This document shows positions 54,335 through 64,000 of a stretch of 64,000 nt of DNA, in pieces. The position numbers and the translations under genes were made by a program. This stretch comes from Argentina anserina. Lineage: Eukaryota > Streptophyta > Magnoliopsida > Rosales > Rosaceae. The DNA lies in the NCBI RefSeq assembly GCF_933775445.1, contig NC_065873.1, positions 26,102,001-26,166,000 on the forward strand, given 5' to 3'. The notes below the pieces were generated by a model. That model was not told the DNA's origin. It was given only the letters and a program-made list of their open reading frames with translations, and did no database searches. Positions within the stretch are counted from its first letter, which is position 1, and each line of letters starts with the position of its first letter.

Positions 54335-55376
54335 TTGGACGAGTCATTTCGAGACGCTATGCTGGAAACGTAATATATTCTGGTTAAGAACACCAGACAA
54401 TATTTCAAAATAGTCTGTTCGTGACCATGTGGAACATTGGAAGCTAATATTTGAGTTTCAACATTGGCTTTGTCACTTAGTTTCAACATTGGATGGTTAT
54501 TTTTAGGCACAATTGTGTGCGCGTGTTGGTAACTGGCGAATATTAAGTTGTTTTGGTGGTCAGTCAAGGCCGCTTTTGGGTTACGGGCCAAAAGATAGGT
54601 GCCCACAGCATCAAAATTGGAAAATTTGGCTTTAGTTGGTGTCTTGTGAGTTCAGTGTGGAATTAAAGTCTGAGCCCAATGAACGTAACTCCTTCCCATA
54701 GAATTGGAACAGACGTATAAACTTAAAAGTTATAAACCTTGTCATCGTAGGTACAAAAATTACTGCCGTCCTGTTAAATTGCCAAATACAACCACGAGCA
54801 AGTGCACCCAAACCCTTGTAAAGTGCACCTCCAACTGGTGTATATACCAGGACTATTGTAAAGTACCAAAGGTCCCTTCTCGGCTTTCTCGTTTTGGCAT
54901 TTCTGCTCGTCTTTCCCTAATAGTGTCTTTTAAAAACAAGTGCGTAGCTGTTTTAGAAAGAAATAACAGTTGGGACTTGGGACTAGGTCACAAATGGCCA
55001 AACGAAATGGCTGTGTTTGAACTGATTGTAGCTCATTACACACGGAAGAAGAAAAAGTAAAACTATTTAGATGGGACATACAAAAATACGAAGACAACTC
55101 TGCAATTTTCGGACGGTGAATATCAAAACCTGTAATATGCAGTTACCTTGCGACTTACGTTTGGCAGGGAAGAAACTGGAGACTATAAGAGACGAGATAC
55201 GCCAACCAAGAGGCGCTCCCAAAGTCTCATGCTATTATCTTGCTGCCGTAACTAGAGCTAGAAGGGTTTCTTGCTTTTCTAGTTAGTTTTTAGTTTTTCT
55301 GTGTTTGGGCTGTTGAGCCTCGTCTGTAACCAAAAAAAAGTCTCATGCTATTATAAGTTTACAACTCTGTATACCC
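54335..55376. other. Convergent 3' flanks of SAT32 and the ASCC2-like gene
   Basis: About 1 kb with the 3' UTRs of both genes and one small retroposon (55239-55336). Open frames of up to 118 codons (54704-55060) lack domain features. Confidence 0.5.
55239..55336 (+). mobile_element. Tiny 5'-truncated non-LTR retroposon
   Basis: A 17-bp repeat aagtctcatgctattat occurs at 55222-55238 and 55338-55354. Between them lie about 98 bp ending in caaaaaaaa. The poly-A tail against a long target duplication is the signature of target-primed reverse transcription. The phrase tttgggctgttgagcctcgtctg resembles the 3' end of plant L1-type LINEs. It sits in the 3' region of the ASCC2-like gene. Confidence 0.75.
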
Positions 55377-58300
55377 CTAAAGACCACCCACACTAGAAAA
55401 GTGTTTCTTCATGGCTTGGTCCTTCCTGTAATTATTACTCCTTCCCCCTCCCCTACCTCTTCTCCCTCTTCCCCTTTGATTATCAGCATTTTCTCTCCCT
55501 TCTACTTTAGGTTGCTCCTCACCTGAGTCCCCTAGACTTCTTTCTCCTCCTCTTCCCCGGCCTCTGGAATTCCGATTGTACCCTCTCCCGTTCCCTTCTG
55601 CTGGCTGAGAATTATCAGAGTACTTATCTTGCTCCTCAGTTCTTCTTTCTCCTTCTCTTCCCCATCCCTTGGATTTCCTAACATACCCTCTTCCTCTCCC
55701 TTCTGTCTGAAAATTATCAGAGTGCTTATCTTGCTCCTCACTTCTTCTGGCTGAGTGATTATCCTGCTGCTCAGAGTACTCTGTCAGCTTCTTAACTGCA
55801 CCAAGAGGCAGATTTCCACCACGACCAAGACCATGAATCAATTCTTGTTGTGCTTGTGTAATTAGCGATGCCTCACCTGCATTTGCAACTGCAACCGAAC
55901 CTGCTACCTTGTAACTATAATTTTTCCCGTCTTTGACATAATATTGGGGGTTCTGCCTCGAACCCCATCTTGAACTAGTAGGATTCTGAGATGAACTTTC
56001 AGTCCGTGACTCCCATGGTTTCATCAATTTTGAGCTGCTTTTTTCACCGAACGACTCAATTTCCCCTGCTCCTGAATCTGCAACACTCAATCCTAGATCA
56101 TCAAAAGAGTCATCATACTCATCTTCATACTCGTATTGGGAAATAAGGGCAGCAGTTTTTGCCGTATATTTTTCGTTTTTGTCATCAAGTGTATCAGAAG
56201 CAGGCATGTCAGCTTTGGACTTCCTAATATATCTTCCCTGTGAAGATGTAGATGAAACTGAAGTGAGCCCAATTTTTTGATCTCTGCTGGCAGCCACTTT
56301 AGTTGTAGTGGTGGATTCGGTAGGTTCAACCAGTATTCCTTTTCCCTTATCTTTCATACTAGCAATAGCACTCCTGGGCTTTGGCATAGTCTCTGATTTC
56401 GTATCCAAAGACTGCAGATCCTCATGAAGTGTTCCCTCAAGAATCCTTTGTATCACCTCCTCAGGATTCTGGTTATATGCTTCTAGACAGGCAGCTAAAT
56501 AACCTTTTCCATAATCAGGGAAGAGGTCCTTCACTTGACTAATCTTGGACTCCTTAATTGCAAAATCTTCATCCACAGCTACCTTGTTGTTTGTTATAGG
56601 GATTGTCGCATTGGTGTGCAACTTACTGATGACCTTCTGAGAACACATCAGTATACCAGATAGATACCCAAACTGTTCATCATCCATGATTATCCATCCT
56701 GCATGAACAGAATTGAAAATATAATTTTCAAGCAAGAACTTTAAGCTTCGTTGATGAGATAATTTGATTAAAAAATTTGTCCATCGATTGTACTTGATGA
56801 GAACACATTCCTATAAGCTTTCACCTCGTTTGATCCCAGATGTTCTCAGTATATAAAATGGGACTACAAGAAAAAGGAGGACCAACACTCAAATATAAAA
56901 AGAGGGGGCAACAAATACATAATATATGTTCCTTTTAATATATTCCAGGTTCAAGATTTCAAACTATCGTATATAGTCTATATGTTTCTCAAGTACTGCA
57001 GTCAGTATTGACCTCTACCACTTTCTTTGTTTTCTCCTTCTAAGGAATTTTTAGCTATTTTACTAAATTCAAAACCAATTGCCTCATGATCTGTAGCCAA
57101 CCCCTATATTTCTACGTTTATAACCTATTAATTAGAAAACCTCAGCTCTGCACTTACAAGTAAATCAAGATGTAAAAGCATATACTTGCTTACCATGATT
57201 TTGTAAACTCTCCACTTTGCCCATAATATTGAAGTTCTTCTCAACGTCTTGAAGAAATGTCTCCCTATTCTGGTTTTCTCGAACGGCTAGTGAAATTCCA
57301 TTAATCTGTCTCAACATTTGAACCAAGATGTCTGCTCTAATAAAAGGATCCTCTAGTTTAGCTGGGAACATCTCTGCGGCAGCTGGAATGGTGGGACTAT
57401 CTCTGAAGACCTCATCACTTAGATAGCATGAGTCCAATAATTTCCATCCGAATTTGACAACTCTCATTGATAGCATTTTCAAACTAATGGCAACATTTGA
57501 TACCATTTTATCTTCTCCAGCAGCTAGTATCATTTGAAACCCATGCTGCAAAGATGGAAGTAACGAATCATGCAATCTTGCTAGTGTGCTCAGTAATTCC
57601 TCATTCCCATAACTGCATACACAGAAATAATATACAATACATTATCTCATATTTTTACCGAAAACATGTAAATTAACTCCTCGATAAAACACAAAACATG
57701 ATAAAATTCCTGTCAGATACTCGACTGTGAATAGCCAAAGTGGATTTTAAAAAAACTGATTGTGAACCCACAAGAAGCCAATTCCATGGGAAAAATCAAA
57801 TCCCTTATTCATCCACAGGAACTTGCTGCAGACTACACCTACAAATAAGTAAGCATGCTCTGACCACAAATTTTGAAAATCCAACACTAGAAAGGTACCT
57901 TTTTTCAACAGGGCACAAGAAGAATAATGCGGATGGTCTATATGCAGTTAGGAAAGCATCCATGGATACAATTGCATCGTTTATGAAGTCCATAACCTAC
58001 AAAGAAAAAATAATAAAAGAGAGACAATATCTCAATTCATGTACCACAGAAATCATGTCCAACAGTTTGAACACTAATATCAATGATCAACTATAAAAAG
58101 AAGAGATTCAAGAACCATTGAAAAAAAAATTCATAAAATATCCTTTAACGAGTATCAACCAACGATATTGCAGCTCAGAACTTTTTAAATAGAACTTCCA
58201 TATACCACATTGCATGTTACTGTTAATATATAACTGAAACTTTAGCAAAGAAAACTGGCAAACAGTATGAAGCATGACGCATCCAGTATATACCACTCAA

Positions 58301-60219
58301 CTTGAAACTCTCTAAGACAAGCTGGAAGAAGAGAATAAAGAATTGGACTGAAGAGAGCTAAAGGAATAAGATGAAGCAACTTACCTCCAGTAAATCAGCA
58401 AGAAGACGGGCAGATCCGTGTTCTCCAGGATCTCCAGAGAGAAAAAGGGCCTGTACATGAAATTAGGACATCCTTCCTGTCAGGTATCCAGCTTGCAGAA
58501 CACTTTATTGAAAAATCTACTTACAAAGCCACAACAAATATAAAGACGAAAATAAAAACATAACATAACAAAGAACCATCAAACAAATACAAAAGAGGTC
58601 AACTGTTATTTAATAAACATAGAATTTGGATCAGCCCAAGCTTCTTGACTCCTTTATGTAGAGTTCATAATATGTATAAATAACCCAAACGACCAACCCT
58701 CAGGCTGCAAATAGATTTGGAGCATTACAATTTATGGTGGTATAGTAAGATTTTGGACGACTACCTCTAATGCTGTGCTGCTGCGCTGATACATTGTCTG
58801 TACAATGCTCAGGAAATGTGATGCCGCAGCAGTCATGCTGTCACAGATTGTAGGTTGGGCTTTCACTGCATTGCCAACCTGAAAGACGTGATAAAATGAG
58901 AGAGAGAAGATGGTGTGTAACAATAATATAACCCACTATCTATAAAAAAAATTATGCTCACCAACACTCCCGTCAAATTTTCATTCTCATGACTATATAT
59001 AGCACATATGTCCAGCAGCTTAGGCAAGTCCAGCAACTTCTTCTCCTGCAAAAGAGCTACATATGGAATTAGTGAATAAGTATAATCAGTACACAATATA
59101 AGTGATGATAGATTAAGAAAATAAAAAAAACAATCTCACTAATTGATTAATGAGAGACAAGTACCAGTAAGGGACAAGTACATGCCAAACTACGTACAAA
59201 CTGTACCATCTCCATGATAACTTAATCTAGTGTGTTACATCTTTTATACAATATCTCCTCGAAGCACGAATTTGATTATTTCAATAATTTTGTCAATGGA
59301 ACTGGTCTACCACTTCATCATCTAAAATTTTACAAAGACTGAGAGACACACCTGCATGGTCTCTCGGACTGAGACTATCAGCAGCCCGAGCACCAGGCTC
59401 CCTGTTAGAAGAACTGCAACATTAAGACCAAGACAGTCCATATCAAAATCAATGCACTAGTGATTTTTCTATACCAGCGATAGGTGGGACAGTATAAAAA
59501 GCTGAAACTAAACTTACACTCTATACAGCACCATAAAAACGCGGCGGCTTAGTTCTAATTCCCCTACAATGACACCTGCCACCGTGTCCTTGGCTCCTCG
59601 ATGAGGAAAATCATACCACCTGCTACGAAACTGCAGAAAGCTCTCCATAAATTCATGCAGGGAAGTATCACTAGCCACTGACAGTAACGTGAGCCAACAA
59701 TCAACAATTACAGCAGTCAGATATCAATAAACAACAATCGCAAGCTTAGAAAACAGAAATGCTATCGAAATGTGACGGGATGAAGCCTAGAACAATACCT
59801 TGCCTCCAGAATTCCTTAGGGTTTAGCTTGAGCAACCGAGAGAGCTCTCTATTGAGAAGATCGACGACTCTCTGAGACTCCAAGGCGTCCAATCCACCTT
59901 CGTCGGCGCCGAGGCCGGCCACGACAGCTTCATCTTGGGGCAGGTAATTGACGAAATTGCCCTTGGTCGACACCCACTCGCCTTTCTCTCCCATCCGAAC
60001 CCTACTGCTAGTCGCGGGAGCAGCGGCGGCGGTTGAAGCTCCGGCATTGGAGGGATGCGATTGCGATTGCGATTGACGGAGGGAGGCGGAGAGTGTGGGA
60101 TTTGGGGGACGATTCTGGTCTGGAAATTTGGGGACGAAGACCTTTTGGGACTTGGTGAAACCTTTGCTTCCTCCGGCTTGCCTGTTAGTGTTGCCCTGAG
60201 GGTTCCGGTGGCCTGACAT
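55377..60219 (-). CDS. ASCC2-like CUE-domain protein (activating signal cointegrator 1 complex subunit 2 homolog)
   Basis: Nine exons give 914 aa: 60219-59799, 59677-59518, 59401-59352, 59056-58962, 58878-58765, 58450-58385, 57996-57899, 57612-57194 and 56698-55377; phases all agree. The N-terminus (1-120) is Ser/Gln-rich. The ASCC2 helical domain follows, with KEFWRQVASDTSLHEFMESF, RRVFMVLYR and KKLLDLPKLLDICAIY. A CUE ubiquitin-binding domain lies at about 521-564 (QVKDLFPDYGKGYLAACLEA). Residues about 800-902 are RG/RGG-rich with GRGRRGRGGG, typical of RNA binding. In yeast and animals this family (Cue3/ASCC2) binds K63-linked ubiquitin and works with the ASCC3 helicase in splitting stalled ribosomes and in alkylation repair. 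The plant role is inferred. Exon 3 is only 50 bp, so its borders are less certain. Confidence 0.88.
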
Positions 60220-62164
60220 GGTGCGGAAGGTTCCGATCGAATCTGAAGAGCTCAGAGGATGAGGAGGCGGAGTGAGATAATTATATGTAAAGCTTTTCCT
60301 TGGGGAGCACTCAGAACTCCTACACTGACCCCTCGGCACCTTCCTGCGTCTTTCAACTCGCTCAGGCTGTTGGTAACTTGGGCCTTAGTGCAGTCGGGCC
60401 TGAGTTTAGGCCCATTCAGTATCCTTCGGTTTTGCTTCCCTCCATTTTGACAAGGCGACATTGCAAGTATCTCCGCGAAACAATCTCTGATTTTTTTTAC
60501 CAAGAAAACAAACTTGTATAAAACCACAACAATTCACCAAAAACGTGGACTATAACACACGTTTTCGGTGAAAATTGAACTTTTGTTCGTCTTCCAACAA
60601 AATTAAAAGAAAATTTTTAGAAACGGTACATCAACCAAAGACCACTAATAATATATGTACATGAAATTCTAAATCAAACATTTTAGTACATAAAATTGAC
60701 CCACTATATAGACATATGTCAATAACACTGTTAAAACTTAAAAGCTCTGTAACATTGGCATAATCTGAGGGGCAAATTGGTCTATGTGTTTCTTTATGAT
60801 TAGTTATCCATCTCTCTCTCACCTGCTTGAACATTGGAAAGACAAATCTTTGCAATCTAAAAAAAAACTGGGCAAGGCTACCTACAACCATGCATGGTCG
60901 GCATGGAGCTCTCGAACCATTGTCATTCCCTCCACTCCGTCCTTCCGTCTCCTTCTATGTTTCCCAAAACCCACTCGCCAAAATCCTCTAACTCACCACT
61001 TCTTTGGTCCTCTTCGACCGGAACCCGACTTGCTCCTAGTTTTATATGAGTATTGAGTAATTAGTTTTATTTATTTATATTGGATTGGACTTTAAGTTTT
61101 TAACACTTACGATTCAATCTTTTAATTTGCCCATGCAAGTTTAGTACTTTTTGATTGTCGGTGATTTTAGAAGGTGGAGGAGATGTCATGCTCGCCCATA
61201 TGTCGTGGTACGATGGTTGTTGGTGGTGGGGATGGGGGGCATGAGGCAGGGGTAGGAATTAGAATTAGAGTCAAGCCGGAATAAAAGTGAGGATAAGCTT
61301 TGTGGATGCAGATTTGGAAGATAGAGGGGAATGACATGCATCAAGGTCATAGAGAGATTTATGGGTTTTGGGAATGGGGGGGGGGGCATGAGGCAGGGGT
61401 AAGAGATCGATCTTTGAGGAAGTACTAAATTACCCTTTCACAGTTGAAAATATGACATACAGTTAATATCAACATTGACGTCGTGCACAAATAGTAGGTC
61501 GGGTTTCGAATTTCATGTACCAAAACGCTTGATTTAAAACTTTATGAACGGATTTTATAAGTGACCATAAGTTGGTGTACTGTTGTTAAAATTTAGCCAA
61601 ATTAAAATGTAATCATGATTTTAAGCAATGATCGGATCGACAAAACTCAAAAATATCAACTCAGACTTTTTTATACATATGATTTTCCAAATTTTCCAAC
61701 TATAAAAAATCGTGAACTGCCAAGTTTGCATTTGGAACAATTCTATAGAAATGATGTATAACCAATAATGAATTATGACTCAGGAGAATGGATATAAAGA
61801 GTAACATGTTGACAAAAATGCAAGGTTAGGGCAGCCTTTACAATTTACTACAAAAATGGAGAAATAGTCTGATGGTTAAACTAGAACTGAAAGAGAACTC
61901 CGTTGCACGACTTAGTAGCTTAAAACTGTAAAAAGGTTCAGAACAACCAACAGTATACACAGCAGAAGCTCCACACGATCAGCCCCAAGGGAATGTACAC
62001 TGGTTTATGCCAGTGTATGATCAAGTAATAAATTACTGGCATAAATTTTGCTCAAACCAGAGCAGTGAAACTCAACTACGATAAAGGCATAACAATTGTT
62101 TCTGTACTGTGTCATCAGACTGCCATTATGAACACTAAAAGCACACCTATATCCTAAACTCAGA
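60220..62164. other. Promoter of the ASCC2-like gene and 3' flank of the SPOC gene
   Basis: No gene in these 1.9 kb. A 20-bp direct repeat ggggggcatgaggcaggggt occurs near 61235 and again near 61380, the second next to a run of twelve G. The last few hundred bases before 62165 are the 3' UTR of the SPOC gene. Confidence 0.5.
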
Positions 62165-64000
62165 TCATACCCACTCAAAATTTGTTTCTTTAGGTAGAAT
62201 TAAAGCAATGAGGCAATCAGGTTGGCATGGTGCAATAGAGAGCATAGAGCAAGTCTCTTCCGAATATGGAAGTATGAAGAGAAGTCTGGCCCACATGGAA
62301 TTCATTGCTGGGATCTTGATCACTCCAGAGCAGTCTCTCTGCTTCAAGTATGACAAGAAATCCTGAAACTGAAGAGCAATATTGTAAGTCTTAAGGTAAT
62401 TGCGAAGTTTTAAGGCTTCAGAACATTTCCCAATTATATTTGTTTTGTCTGATCTAAATGTACAATATGAAGCTCATATATCTTCCTCTTACAAACATGA
62501 TTTGTCATTCACTGCTTAGATAGCTGGATGACCGACTTCTAGAAAGGCACACTACGAGAATTGAAATTGCTGAGTCCAGATGTAATGATTGGGATGCTTA
62601 TCTACATCGATTAAACTCGTTTATAAACTAGGTTTGGCTTCCATATATCCAGGCACGGATCTAGGTAATGGTTTGGTTGGGCTCAAGCCCTACCAAGATT
62701 TTTGAATAAATTTTTTTAACATGCACTCAAAGTACATATGTGAAGCCTTGGCAAGCTTGGTCTAGTATAATTACTAGTACCAAGTCCATCTGGGTTCGAG
62801 TCCCAGCCTCAGCAATTTTTTTTTCTTTTTCCTTCTTTACTTTTCTGATTTCTATTAAGCTTTTTTTTATTTCTCTCAATATAAACTGGGTTTAAAGTTT
62901 AAAAATAAGTAGTCTGTCCATACTTAGGGCAAAACATCTACGTTAGATTTTGTATTAATTAATCTCATTGAGTTCTTTTCATAGCCACTCCTCTATTATA
63001 TAAAAGGATCGGACCTAATTACCTAAATAAAAATGATTTCAGAAAAATATTCTTTCTAGTAATTGGTTTAACGGTTCTTTTGGATGGGTTTAATTTTTTT
63101 AGCATCGTAAAATTTTGCTTATTGCTTCAGTTAAAAGAAAAAAAAAGTTCAAGCCAACCCCAGTCTTGAATCCTGGATCTGCCACTGCATATATCTAACT
63201 CTTGAACTATTCATACATAAGTTACTTAATTTAATTAGGTAGTATTCATTTCAGAATTCATCAATTTTGCAATTCAGTTCAGAGGTACAATCACTTTATG
63301 TAGGCAATAGCAAGACGAGTCTCCAAGATAAAAAGAACCAGTTCCCATCTAGTACTCAAAGCAGATGCTACAGAGCTACAATACAAAACATGAAAAGAGA
63401 GAACTTACTCCTTTCTGGTCAGCTGCAGACGATGGGATCAATCGACACACTTCCCGCTGCAACAAACATCAAAGAACAGACAGTGCAAACAATTAAATTC
63501 AGCAAGGGAAAAGAAGAACAACAATAAATAAATGTTAAAAGTATAGAACGGGATCAATTTTTCTACTTGTGGAATACACGTATTAAGGTAAGTTACTGAA
63601 CTGTCCCATTTTCTTCTCAACGAATCCATTAGTATTTTATAATTTTTAACTGAGTTGTCCTATATTCATTTTGGTCCTACAAGCCATTAGTATCAGAAAT
63701 CTGGTTTACATGGATTTCCCAATTTGTTTTACCAATTTATCGAGGTCAAAAAATGAACTTGTGAAAGCGGAATTAAAATATTCAAGAGCTAACCTTATGT
63801 GGTGGGGTGCTAGTAAATGTAGACTTCACGTGCCGAAAATCTGTACGCTTGGTCATGTCTAACTTAAAAGGCCATCTGCAAAAATTAGCCATGAATGTAT
63901 TATTAGACATCCGTATACATTTGCAAGAGTTAATGAAAGCCAGAAAGCATGGTTAAAATATAAGAGGTGATGCCTTACTCTATAGGTTCAGAAGTGGCAT
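62165..64000 (-). CDS. SPOC-domain protein, C-terminal exons (5' part outside window)
   Basis: The last four exons are visible: 64000-63979 (cut by the window end), 63875-63794, 63456-63409 and 62362-62165. They join in frame to give about 115 residues, including [60 protein letters not shown] and the C-terminus KETNFEWV. This is a SPOC domain, the protein-binding fold at the end of SPEN and FPA-type RNA-binding proteins. The Arabidopsis neighbour of the CUE gene, At1g27750, has such a domain, which supports orthology. Upstream RRM domains cannot be checked here. The last intron (62363-63408) carries a hAT-like MITE. Confidence 0.88.
62650..63187. mobile_element. hAT-like MITE in the last intron of the SPOC gene
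   Basis: A perfect 8-bp duplication catatatc (62642-62649, 63188-63195) flanks 538 bp with ends CAGGCACGGATCTAGG and, inward from the right, CAGTGGCAGATCCAGG. Both ends share gggctcaagcc/ggcttgaac-type words. It contains a tRNA-like module on the + strand, opposite to the host gene. Confidence 0.86.
62746..62816 (+). other. tRNA-like module with pol III box motifs
   Basis: A perfect T arm, ctggg-ttcgagt-cccag (62790-62806), contains an exact B box ggttcgagtcc (62793-62803). An A-box-like tggtctagta lies 35 bp upstream (62758). A long T run starts at 62816, as in a pol III terminator. The acceptor stem does not pair (gccttgg versus cctcagc), so it is not a functional tRNA gene. It may be a SINE head or a decayed tRNA carried by the MITE family. 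Confidence 0.6.

Noticed and set aside
54704..55286. 118-aa and 71-aa ORFs between SAT32 and the ASCC2-like gene
   Set aside because: Unrecognised, in 3' flanking DNA, without splice or domain support.
62746..62816. Functional tRNA gene
   Set aside because: The T arm is perfect, but the acceptor stem does not pair and no anticodon stem is evident.

Overview
The window is nuclear DNA from a flowering plant. Its genes are split by short GT-AG introns, the intergenic DNA is AT-rich and full of transposon debris, and every recognisable protein belongs to a plant family (D14 strigolactone receptor, plant-type Ca2+ pump, VDAC ending in KP, D-type cyclin, PIF/Harbinger transposon proteins). It is a eudicot; the repeat types would suit a rosid such as a Rosaceae species, but that is only a guess.

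Layout. 0-16 kb is gene-dense: the last two exons of a CSA/ERCC8 WD40 protein, an intronless PHD-finger/acetyltransferase gene (IDM1-like, -) divergent from an F-box gene (+), a six-exon VDAC porin (-), a tRNA-Thr(AGT) gene (-), a transposon-rich gap, and a two-exon ARM-repeat protein (+). 16-22 kb holds a two-exon D14 gene (-). 22-40 kb is an accessory block: a PIF/Harbinger element with intact ends (22082-25972), a nest of TIR elements and a solo LTR (about 29.8-35.4 kb), a hAT-like element carrying a 514-bp tandem repeat (35820-37553), two copies of a GGGACG-rich hAT-like family, and a Tourist-like MITE. 41.8-64 kb is gene-dense again: an ACA1/ACA2-type Ca2+-ATPase (+), a CYCD5-like cyclin (-), a SAT32/IFRD protein (+), an ASCC2-like CUE protein (-), and the 3' end of a SPOC-domain gene (-) cut by the window edge.

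Context. From memory of Arabidopsis locus numbers, SPOC (At1g27750), CUE/ASCC2 (At1g27752), SAT32 (At1g27760), ACA1 (At1g27770) and CSA (At1g27840) lie in that order on one short stretch of chromosome 1. The same order appears here reversed, so the window looks like an old conserved block widened by transposons and other genes. The genes do not form an operon-like pathway. Functional themes are DNA repair and chromatin (CSA, IDM1-like), mitochondrial metabolite exchange (VDAC), hormone perception (D14), Ca2+ export (ACA), cell cycle (CYCD) and ribosome or transcription quality control (ASCC2, SPOC).

I found no clear evidence of a wholly new biological system. The strongest leads are repeat architectures: the hAT-like element built of 514-bp repeats, the tRNA-like pol III module inside a hAT-like MITE in an intron, the Harbinger element with a broken transposase but an intact partner ORF, and the datable nest around 30-38 kb. 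Exon coordinates were worked out by hand from splice consensus, reading frame and family similarity.
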